Of a DNA stretch of 28,984 bases, positions 16,170-22,616 are shown in pieces. The notes under the pieces were generated by a model that worked only from the letters and a program-made list of their open reading frames with translations, was not told the DNA's origin and did no database searches. The position numbers and the translations under genes were made by a program. Every line of letters begins with the position of its first letter. Position 1 is the stretch's first letter. The DNA is from Pseudomonadota bacterium (lineage in GTDB: Bacteria; Pseudomonadota; Gammaproteobacteria; Xanthomonadales; Xanthomonadaceae), in NCBI GenBank assembly GCA_023430045.1, contig JAEZCF010000141.1, forward strand, positions 1 to 28,984, given 5' to 3'.

Positions 16170-16523
16170 TCACGAACCGCGCGGTGTGCCCTTGTCCAGA
16201 TGACCAAGGCGTGGATCCACATTGAGAGCATTCTCCCAGCCACGCTTCACTGCGTGCCGTGCGTGCGTCCACTCCAGGCGGCTCTTGCCGCGTTCGGATG
16301 TCCAGCGCCGTTCCAGGTCGCTCTCTACGTCCTCATAGGCACGGATCACGTCCTGCGCACGCGACTGGTGTCCCAGCCGGTAGGCTGGCTCATATTCGTC
16401 GAAGGCCAGGCTGCTGTCGTAGTAAGGCTCGCTCGGATAGCGTTCGCGCCAGTAATCGGTGACGGCCTCGCGGGGCACGCCGTCTTCCGGGACGCGTCCG
16501 GGAATCTGGTAGTCGGTAGGCAT
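16170..16523 (-). CDS. Small aromatic- and charge-rich protein of unknown function
   Basis: This 117-residue soluble protein has no signal peptide or membrane segment. It is rich in Tyr, Trp, Arg and Glu and shows a pattern seen in a family of small stress-associated bacterial proteins: a repeated Y-x-PAYRLGHQSRA, then E-x-DLERRWTSERGKSRLEWTH and AVKRGWEN. Those proteins are often encoded near CsbD- or PRC-type stress proteins, but their function is not known and no such neighbour is seen here. The start MPTDYQIPGR at 16523 has a CGGAG ribosome binding site; an in-frame ATG at 16553 is possible but lacks one. It is a single-gene unit, with a terminator behind and SMAG repeats upstream. Confidence 0.75.
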   Translation of the reverse strand: MPTDYQIPGRVPEDGVPREAVTDYWRERYPSEPYYDSSLAFDEYEPAYRLGHQSRAQDVIRAYEDVESDLERRWTSERGKSRLEWTHARHAVKRGWENALNVDPRLGHLDKGTPRGS

Positions 16524-16604
16524 GCGGTTCGCTCCGTAGGATGGATGAACCATGATCCTGCCCGCCTGCCGGTTAACCGCCCGGACCCACCGCGTGAACG
16601 CAGG

Positions 16605-16698
16605 GTAGAGCCGGGCTCTGCCCGGCTGAGCAGACATGTAGCGCCGGGCTCTGCCCGGCTGGGGCGTTACCCCGAATCCGGTCAGAGCCCGGCTCTAC
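16605..16698. repeat. SMAG (GTAG REP) cluster of three elements
   Basis: Two plus-strand copies, each GTAG followed by an 8-bp stem of the form GCCGGGC-TCT-GCCCGGC, begin at 16605 and 16638. A third, imperfect copy lies in opposite orientation with its GTAG at 16698-16695. The match to Stenotrophomonas SMAG elements is based on the GTAG head and stem. They fill the gap between the permease gene's end and the small gene's start. Confidence 0.85.
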
Positions 16699-16708
16699 GC
16701 GCGGCCCT

Positions 16709-18013
16709 TCAATTCGCCTGCCGACGGGGCAGGGCGTAGATCACCGCACCCACCACGAACGCCGCCAGCGCTGCCAGGATGTTGGCCCAGCTGGCGCTGG
16801 CGAACAGCGCCAGGCACAGCACCAGTGCCAGTACGGGAATCGTCGGTCCACCCGGAAGGCGCAGTGCGCCCGGCCGGTCCGCGAACCGCCTGGCCAGCAC
16901 CAGCACCGCTGCGGCCGTGCCGATGTAGGCGAACAGGCGTGTGGTCATCGACAGCAGGGCCAGCTGTACGAACGAGCCGCTCAGCGCCAGCGCCAGCGCG
17001 ATGATGCCCTGGCACAGGATCGCCGCCGCCGGCGTCCGGAAGCGCGGATGCACCTGCGCCAGTACCTTCGGTCCATAGCCATCGCTGGCCAGCGCGAACA
17101 GGAAGCGCGGCCCCATCATCATCGTATTGCTGTTGGTGCCCAGGATGGAGATCGTTGCACCCACGGTGAGGATCAGAGCGAGCGCCTCGCCGCCGAAGCC
17201 GGCCGCCGCATCGGCCAGCGGCGTTGCGGATGTTGCCAGGCCCGGCAGGGTTCCCTGTGCGACCACCTGCACGGCGGCATATACCGCCGTGACCGTGACG
17301 ATCATGGTGATCAACGCGAACGGAATGTCGCGCCGGGGATTGCGGTATTCGCCGGCGGCGGCCGGAATGTTTTCGAAGCCCGCATAGGCATACAGCAGCA
17401 ACAGCGCGGCCTCGCCCATCCGCTGCAGGTCATGCGGATCCGGGCGCTGGCCGGAAAACGCCAGCTGTGGATCGACGTAGAACGCACCGATGGCCACGAA
17501 CAGCAGCAGCGGTACCAGCTTGCCGATGACCAGCACCACGCCGGTACGGGCGGCCGAGCGCACGCCGATGATGTTGACTCCGGTCAGGAAGGCCAGCGAC
17601 GCGACGATCACCGTGATGCGCCCCGCACCGCTGCCGGCCAGCGGCCAGAAGCGCGCCACCGCATCGGCCAGTGCATTGCTCAGCGCGGCGGCGGAACTGA
17701 TGCGCGTCAGCCAGATCATCCAGCCGATCTCGAACCCGGCGAAGCGCCCGAAGGCCTCGCGCGCATAGAGGTAACTGCCACCGGGCTCGTCGAAATAGCT
17801 GGCCGCCTGCGCGTAGCAGAGCACCAGCAGCGCCACCACGATGCCGGCCGCCACCACGCCCCACAGGCTGAAGGGGCCAAGCAGCATCACCGTGGCGGCA
17901 GGCAGCAGGTAGATGCCGCTGCCGATCACATCATTGATGGACAGGCCAACGATCTGCCAGCGGCTGACCGCGCGCTCCAGGGTTGGCGTGTTGTCCGGCA
18001 CGGGTGCGCTCAT
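16709..18013 (-). CDS. APC-superfamily amino acid permease
   Basis: This 434-residue inner-membrane transporter has 12 hydrophobic segments and the APC-superfamily hallmark in helix 1 (SINDVIGSGIYLLPAA, with the GSGI backbone-binding loop). YAYAGFENIPAAAGEYRNPRRDIP in the middle matches helix 6 and its following loop. It should import an amino acid or a small relative by proton symport; the substrate is not readable. It overlaps the end of the YkuD-type gene by four bases (ATGA) and follows that gene, the RpiR regulator, the dipeptide epimerase and the NlpC/P60 gene on one strand. This context suggests that it imports products of cell wall peptide breakdown. Confidence 0.9.
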   Translation of the reverse strand: MSAPVPDNTPTLERAVSRWQIVGLSINDVIGSGIYLLPAATVMLLGPFSLWGVVAAGIVVALLVLCYAQAASYFDEPGGSYLYAREAFGRFAGFEIGWMIWLTRISSAAALSNALADAVARFWPLAGSGAGRITVIVASLAFLTGVNIIGVRSAARTGVVLVIGKLVPLLLFVAIGAFYVDPQLAFSGQRPDPHDLQRMGEAALLLLYAYAGFENIPAAAGEYRNPRRDIPFALITMIVTVTAVYAAVQVVAQGTLPGLATSATPLADAAAGFGGEALALILTVGATISILGTNSNTMMMGPRFLFALASDGYGPKVLAQVHPRFRTPAAAILCQGIIALALALSGSFVQLALLSMTTRLFAYIGTAAAVLVLARRFADRPGALRLPGGPTIPVLALVLCLALFASASWANILAALAAFVVGAVIYALPRRQAN

Positions 18014-18930
18014 GCACCGCCCCCCGCAGGCAGAGCCGGGCTCTGCCCGGCTGAAGGGGTCTCAGGCAGCGGGGCAGAGCCACGCTCTACGGGAGGGGAA
18101 GAGGTAATGCGCGCGTCTGGTGGAGCCGGGTTCTGCCCGGCTGAAGGGGCATCGCGCAGCGGGGCAGAGCCCCGCTCTACGGGGGCGGGCAACGCCGGCA
18201 GTTTCCACGCTGCCTGCAGGCGCTCGTACTGCGCGCGCGGCAGCAGCACGAAGCGCGGCTGCCGATCCGGCGTCAGCCATCGCAGCAGCGCTTGCATGTG
18301 CGCGGCGGTCATCGCGGTACAGCCAGCGGTCGCTTCACCGGGGCGACGCCACAGGTGCGCGAAGATGCAGCTCCCCTTCCCGGGAACATTGCTCGGATTG
18401 TGCGCGATGACGAAACCCTGCTGGTAACGCACGTCGCCGTCGTTGTGCAGGTCCAGGCGCATCGGTTCGCTGGAACCGGCCACCGCCTCCGCACCGACCG
18501 TATCGGCGTCGACGATACGGTTGTAATAGGGCGAATCGGCCACGTCCATGCAGTAACTGGTGTCCTGCATCGGCTGCCAGTGCAATGCCGTATCGGCCTG
18601 CCCGGCATAGCCGAAGGCCGTGCCCAGCGCGAAAATTCCCGCCGGACTGCGCCCATCACCCTCCTGCTTCTGCGGGCCGTCGTCCTGGTCCGGATGCAGT
18701 CCACTACCCCATGCGCTGCCGCTGCGGCCCAGCGCCACCACGAAGGACTCGCCCTCCGCCCGCCACGTCCCGTCGCTGCGCGACCATGCCTGCAGGCGGC
18801 CTTCGGTGCTGTCCCAGTCCTCCGTGGTGACCACCACCAGCTGGTCGGCATCGCGCAGCGGCGGTGCTGCGGACAGCGGCCCGGCGAACAGCAGCAGGGC
18901 AGTGGCAAGGCAACGCGACAGCGACGTCAT
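18010..18930 (-). CDS. Exported L,D-transpeptidase (YkuD)-fold protein with a REP-encoded tail
   Basis: The 306-residue protein has a signal peptide (cleavage near PLSAAPP, residue 22) and a YkuD-like catalytic domain. The active-site pattern is present: HNPS, then GSCIFAHLW (H192) and GEATAGCTAM with the likely nucleophile C204. YkuD enzymes form 3-3 cross-links or attach proteins to murein; some act as carboxypeptidases. The ATG at 18930 follows GGAGCTT. The domain seems to end near residue 250. Residues 251-306 are a Pro/Ala/Ser tail in which VERGSAPL and PSAGQ recur exactly 30 residues apart, because the DNA there is two SMAG pairs. The gene follows the RpiR regulator by 13 bases and overlaps the permease start by four, so it is in the same operon. 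Confidence 0.85.
   Translation of the reverse strand: MTSLSRCLATALLLFAGPLSAAPPLRDADQLVVVTTEDWDSTEGRLQAWSRSDGTWRAEGESFVVALGRSGSAWGSGLHPDQDDGPQKQEGDGRSPAGIFALGTAFGYAGQADTALHWQPMQDTSYCMDVADSPYYNRIVDADTVGAEAVAGSSEPMRLDLHNDGDVRYQQGFVIAHNPSNVPGKGSCIFAHLWRRPGEATAGCTAMTAAHMQALLRWLTPDRQPRFVLLPRAQYERLQAAWKLPALPAPVERGSAPLRDAPSAGQNPAPPDARITSSPPVERGSAPLPETPSAGQSPALPAGGGA
18031..18180. repeat. Two SMAG pairs, 90 bp apart, inside the YkuD-type gene
   Basis: Stems AGCCGGGC/GCCCGGCT occur at 18034-18052 and again, with one change, at 18124-18142. Each is paired with an inverted element whose GTAG lies on the minus strand (18090-18087 and 18180-18177) and whose stem is AGCGGGGC-like. The two pairs repeat with a 90-bp period, which keeps the reading frame of the gene they lie in. 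Confidence 0.85.
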
Positions 18931-18943
18931 GGACAAGCTCCGG

Positions 18944-19792
18944 TCAGGTATCCAGCAGGTGTTCGATGCGTTCAAGGTTGACCGCCAGTTGGCGGTTGCG
19001 GTCTGCGTTGGCCTCGCACAGCAGCACGAACACGAAATCCAGAAGCGATTGCAGTGAAGCACGGTACAGCACCTGGGCCACCGGTGGCGCGGGGTCCATG
19101 GCGCAGACCACCAGGGCCGCATCGGCATGCGCCCGCAGCGGATTGGCGGTATGTCGGGTGATCGAAACCACCTTGCCGCCCAGGTCCTGGAACTGCCGCG
19201 ACAGCATCGACAGCTGCGGCAGCTTGCCGAACTCGGAAAACACCAGCATCACATCGCCCGGCCGCGCGGCGGACAGGTTGGACAGCATCAGGATCGGGTC
19301 GGCGTGATGCACCACCAGCATGCCCAGCAACGACAGGCGCATGGCGAATTCGCGCGCGTACAGTCCGTCATCGCCCAGACCGTAGACGAACAGTTTCGGC
19401 GCCGCATCCACCAGCGCGACGATGCGCTCCACGTCGGCCTGCGGGTTTGCCGCACGGGTTTCGTCCTCGGCCGCGGCCTTGCTGGCCTGCAACGCGCGGG
19501 CGATGCGCGCATAACCGTCGACATGATCGGTATTCGCCGGCGGCAGCGGGGCGGGTAGTCCGGCGCGGGCGACGTCCTGGCCGACCGAGAACTTCAGGTC
19601 CGGATACCCCTTGAAGCCAAGCTTCTGGCTGAACTTGACCACGCTGGACTGGCTGATGCCCAGCGCGCTGGCCAGCTGCTGCGAGGAGTAATCACGCAGC
19701 AGGTGGGCGTTGTCGAGGATGAAATCGGCGATGCGGCGCTCGATGGCCGACATCTGTCCACGCTCGGCGCGGATCTTCAGCAGGGGCGGCAT
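18944..19792 (-). CDS. RpiR-family transcriptional regulator with an unusual SIS domain
   Basis: The 282-residue protein has the RpiR layout. An N-terminal winged HTH contains YSSQQLASALGISQSSVVKFSQKLGFKGY (about 35-63), followed by a C-terminal SIS domain (about 115-250). SIS domains of this family normally bind phosphosugars through serine-rich loops. Here the first loop reads GLGDDG (138-143) and the second FSEFGK (185-190) instead of an SxSGxT-like sequence, so the phosphate site seems changed and the ligand may be different. E. coli MurR of this family controls MurNAc-6-phosphate use. Its position between the dipeptide epimerase and the YkuD gene suggests that it controls this cluster. 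The ATG at 19792 has no strong ribosome binding site, but no better start is available. Confidence 0.9.
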   Translation of the reverse strand: MPPLLKIRAERGQMSAIERRIADFILDNAHLLRDYSSQQLASALGISQSSVVKFSQKLGFKGYPDLKFSVGQDVARAGLPAPLPPANTDHVDGYARIARALQASKAAAEDETRAANPQADVERIVALVDAAPKLFVYGLGDDGLYAREFAMRLSLLGMLVVHHADPILMLSNLSAARPGDVMLVFSEFGKLPQLSMLSRQFQDLGGKVVSITRHTANPLRAHADAALVVCAMDPAPPVAQVLYRASLQSLLDFVFVLLCEANADRNRQLAVNLERIEHLLDT

Positions 19793-19911
19793 GCGGGGCG
19801 TCCGAGGGTCATGCGTTGGAGCATAGGGGAACGCGTTGCGGTTGGCAGCGTGGAGGGCGGTTCGCGCGGGTGGAGCTTGCGGGGGAGGCGGTGAATGCCG
19901 TCCCTGCATGC

Positions 19912-19934
19912 AGCCGAGCATGGCTCGGCTCTAC
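19912..19934 (-). repeat. SMAG element between rpiR-type gene and epimerase
   Basis: Minus-strand GTAG (19934-19931) is followed by AGCCGAGC, loop of three, GCTCGGCT, a perfect stem. It lies between the epimerase stop codon and the regulator start in an apparent operon and may act as an mRNA-stability or processing element. Confidence 0.8.
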
Positions 19935-19945
19935 GGGGCGCACTA

Positions 19946-21040
19946 TCAACCCAGCATCTCCAGTCCACGTACTTCGGTGATGCCCAGGCCGGGTGCCTCG
20001 CTGATGCTGATCTCCGATTCGTTGAAGGTGACACCGCCGCTGACCGGGTCGAACTGGCCCAGCGACGGGCCGTCCAGATCCACCTTGGTGATGACATCGC
20101 TGCGTGCCACCGCCAGGTGCACGGCGGCCGCCACGCTGATGCTGGATTCGATCATGCAGCCGATCATGCACGGCACGCCGTGGATGGCAGCGATGTCGGC
20201 GATGCGGATCGCGTTGGACAGCCCGCCGGTCTTCATCAGCTTGATGTTGACGATGTCCGCGGCGCGCTGCTGGATCAGGTCGATCACCTGCGAGGGACTG
20301 AACACGCTCTCATCGGCCATCACCGGTGTGTTCACCCGGTCGGTGACGTACTTCAGACCGCTGATGTCGGCTGCCTTGACCGGCTGTTCCAGCAGTTCCA
20401 GCACCACGCCGGCCTCCTCCAGCGAACGCATCGCGCGCACCGCCTGCTTGGCCGTCCAGCCCTGGTTGGCGTCCAGCCGAAGCAGCGCGCGGCCTTCCAC
20501 GGCGGCATGGATCGCCTTGACGCGTTCGATGTCCAGGCCGATGTCCTTGCCGACCTTGATCTTCAGCGATTCGAAACCACGTTCGATGGCCGACAGCGAA
20601 TCGGCCACCATCTTGTCGATGTAATCCACGCTGATGGTGATGTCGGTGGTGATCACCGGATCGCCACCACCCAGCATCTGGTACAGCGGCGCGCCGTGCA
20701 GCTGTGCCCACAGGTCGTAGAGGGCGATCTCCACCGCCGCCTTGGCGCTGCTGTTGCGCTCCATGGAGCTCTGGACCAGCCCGCACAGGCGGTTGAGGTT
20801 GGCCACGTCCTGGCCGATCAGGCGTGGACGGATGTACTGGCGCACCGCTTCGATGATCGAGCCGTGCGTATCGCCGGTGATCACCGCAGTGGCGGCGGCC
20901 TCGCCGTAGCCCGTGTGGCCACTGTCGGTACGTACCAGCACCACCACATCCTCCACGGTATTCACCGTGCGCAGCGCGGTCTTGAACGGTGTCTTCAGCG
21001 GCACGCGCAGCATGCCCAGTTCGATATCGGTGATCTTCAT
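19946..21040 (-). CDS. L-Ala-D/L-Glu epimerase (dipeptide epimerase, YkfB/YcjG type)
   Basis: This 364-residue enzyme of the enolase superfamily (MLE subgroup) interconverts L-Ala-D-Glu and L-Ala-L-Glu, so murein dipeptide can be cut by ordinary peptidases. The catalytic lysines lie in LKIKVG (K160, K162), metal ligands at D190 (RLDANQGW), E218 (LLEQP) and D243 (MADES), and the opposite base at K267 (NIKLMKTGG). The sequence VDLDGP gives D321 and D323, which in the characterised B. subtilis enzyme bind the dipeptide amino group; these set this function apart from muconate cycloisomerase and N-acylamino acid racemase. Its start overlaps the end of the NlpC/P60 gene by four bases (ATGA), the same pairing as ykfC/ykfB in Bacillus. 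Confidence 0.93.
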   Translation of the reverse strand: MKITDIELGMLRVPLKTPFKTALRTVNTVEDVVVLVRTDSGHTGYGEAAATAVITGDTHGSIIEAVRQYIRPRLIGQDVANLNRLCGLVQSSMERNSSAKAAVEIALYDLWAQLHGAPLYQMLGGGDPVITTDITISVDYIDKMVADSLSAIERGFESLKIKVGKDIGLDIERVKAIHAAVEGRALLRLDANQGWTAKQAVRAMRSLEEAGVVLELLEQPVKAADISGLKYVTDRVNTPVMADESVFSPSQVIDLIQQRAADIVNIKLMKTGGLSNAIRIADIAAIHGVPCMIGCMIESSISVAAAVHLAVARSDVITKVDLDGPSLGQFDPVSGGVTFNESEISISEAPGLGITEVRGLEMLG

Positions 21041-22485
21041 TCAGGGGTCTGCATGCGGATGCGCTGGATGTTGGTGATGCGGTCGATGTAACGGAGCGTG
21101 TCGCTGGCCATCATCGGCTCCAGCGGGGTAACCGAGACACCGTTGAGGTGGGCCTGGATGCGCGTGCCGTCGGTGCCCTTCCAGCTGCCGCCAGCGGTGT
21201 CATGGATCACCCAGGTGCGATCATCCACATGTCCGATCGCCATCATCACGTGGCCGGGGATGTACACCAGATCACCCACCTGCAGCGCAGCCACCGCGCG
21301 GTCGCGCCCGGCGGCGCCGTCCCTGTCGCTGAAGGCGACGCGGTCCAGGGCCGGGCTCACGCCCTGCGCGCTGGTATTGCGCGGCAGCAGCACGCCGAAG
21401 CTGCGATAGATCTCCGAGACGAAACCGCTGCAGTCGCGGGTGTCGTAGTCGTGGCCCCAGCCGTAACGCTCGCCGAGGAACTTGAAGGCCTGCTGCAGCA
21501 GCAGGCGCGGGGTCAGTGGCAGGTAATCGGCGCTGCTGTCCTGCGAACGCGGCAACAGCGCCGGCACCAGTTCCAGATGGCCGTCGTCGCCGCGTACCGG
21601 CAGCTGCACCACCCACGAAGCGTGGGCCTGCTGGCCATTGACCACCTCACCCGGCGGCCAGTCGGCCAGCACCGGCAGACGCACGCCCATGTCCAGCTGC
21701 AGCCGCGAAACCCGCGGTTCCTCCGGAGTGAACGCGGTATGCGCCACCGCTCCGGTGATGATCCGGTACGGCCCCTGCGTGTTGTAGGCCAGCACGGCGT
21801 CACGGTCGCCGAGGGCGACATGGCGCGCTTCGATCCACGCGCTGTAACGCTCGCTGTGCACGAACAGCCACGCGCCATCGGCACTTCGGTGTACCACCGC
21901 GACCTTGTCGCCGGGAAACAGCGCCGATTCCTGGAAGCGGTCGATGTCGGTGTTCCCGCTGCTGCTGAACACCCGCTGCGACGTCGGGAAGGTACGCAGG
22001 GCCGCGCGCTGCACCACCAGCCCGTAGCGGGGCACGGTGGTGGCTGGAATCGCCTCCAGCGCCAGGTTGGCTTCGATGTCGCGGCGCAGGGCGGCCGGTA
22101 CCACCGCGCCGGTCGCATCATGCAGCGGCCGCGAGGGCCAGCGCGACAGTCCGGTGATGGCATCGCGCACCTGCCGGGCGGGCAGCGAGGCCGGCAATGC
22201 GGCGATGTCCTGGATATGCGGGTCTTCGGCACGCATGCGGGCGTTCTGTGCATGGATCCGGGCGCGATCCAGGATCGGCGCATCGGCCGCCGGCAGGCGC
22301 TCGGCCCAGTACTGCGGCGTCAGGTACGCCTCGTGCAGGCCGATGATGTACGGCAGTGCCGGGCCACGCTCGGGTTCCGGCGTGGCGGCATCCTGGCGAG
22401 CCAGCGCGGGCAGGCTTGCCGCGCACAGGGTCAGCGTCAGCGCCATGGACCGCCAGCGGCGGGTCTGTCGGGAAGCCTGGATCAT
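21037..22485 (-). CDS. Exported SH3-domain NlpC/P60 endopeptidase (YkfC-like)
   Basis: The 482-residue protein has a signal peptide (about 1-29, ending LPALA), an N-terminal lead region, SH3-like domains (about 150-310) and a C-terminal NlpC/P60 domain. The catalytic residues are visible: C352 in DTRDCSGFVSEIYRSFG, H412 in IPGHVMMAIG and H428 in VIHDTAG. Enzymes of this architecture, such as B. subtilis YkfC, cut the gamma-D-Glu-diamino acid bond of free murein peptides with an N-terminal L-Ala, releasing L-Ala-D-Glu, the substrate of the epimerase encoded next. The ATG at 22485 is preferred because it begins a good signal peptide; a GAGGAGG lies somewhat far upstream (11 bases). It is first in the leftward operon. 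Confidence 0.92.
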   Translation of the reverse strand: MIQASRQTRRWRSMALTLTLCAASLPALARQDAATPEPERGPALPYIIGLHEAYLTPQYWAERLPAADAPILDRARIHAQNARMRAEDPHIQDIAALPASLPARQVRDAITGLSRWPSRPLHDATGAVVPAALRRDIEANLALEAIPATTVPRYGLVVQRAALRTFPTSQRVFSSSGNTDIDRFQESALFPGDKVAVVHRSADGAWLFVHSERYSAWIEARHVALGDRDAVLAYNTQGPYRIITGAVAHTAFTPEEPRVSRLQLDMGVRLPVLADWPPGEVVNGQQAHASWVVQLPVRGDDGHLELVPALLPRSQDSSADYLPLTPRLLLQQAFKFLGERYGWGHDYDTRDCSGFVSEIYRSFGVLLPRNTSAQGVSPALDRVAFSDRDGAAGRDRAVAALQVGDLVYIPGHVMMAIGHVDDRTWVIHDTAGGSWKGTDGTRIQAHLNGVSVTPLEPMMASDTLRYIDRITNIQRIRMQTPE

Positions 22486-22512
22486 GTGGCGGATACCCTC
22501 CTCGAAAGCCTC

Positions 22513-22528
22513 AGGAATAGTTATTCCT
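22513..22528. promoter_or_regulatory. Perfect 16-bp palindrome in the divergent promoter region
   Basis: AGGAATAGTTATTCCT is perfectly symmetric (7+2+7). It lies in the only AT-rich stretch of the locus, between the starts of the NlpC/P60 gene (22485) and the transglutaminase-like gene (22617). Position and symmetry suggest an operator for both arms, most simply for the RpiR-type regulator in the cluster. No direct evidence links them. Confidence 0.6.
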
Positions 22529-22555
22529 TTTTTCGTAAAGCGCAAGAATAAATTA

Positions 22556-22584
22556 TTGACCGGCTGCCACGTGCGTGTTACACA
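22556..22584 (+). promoter_or_regulatory. Sigma-70-like promoter of the rightward arm
   Basis: TTGACC (22556-22561) and TACACA (22579-22584) are 17 bases apart. The expected transcription start is near 22592, 25 bases before the GTG start at 22617, leaving room for the GGGGAAG ribosome binding site. The candidate operator lies 28 bases upstream of the -35 box. Confidence 0.6.
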
Positions 22585-22616
22585 GCCATTACCACCCGCG
22601 CTGGGGAAGTGTCGCC

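Noticed and set aside
16709..18013. Assigning the permease a specific substrate such as glutamate or alanine
   Set aside because: The APC fold is clear, but the residues visible do not separate substrates; only context suggests wall-derived amino acids or peptides.
18031..18180. Possible CRISPR array because of regularly spaced palindromes
   Set aside because: The units are GTAG-headed REP hairpins in paired orientation with no unique spacers, and no cas gene is present.
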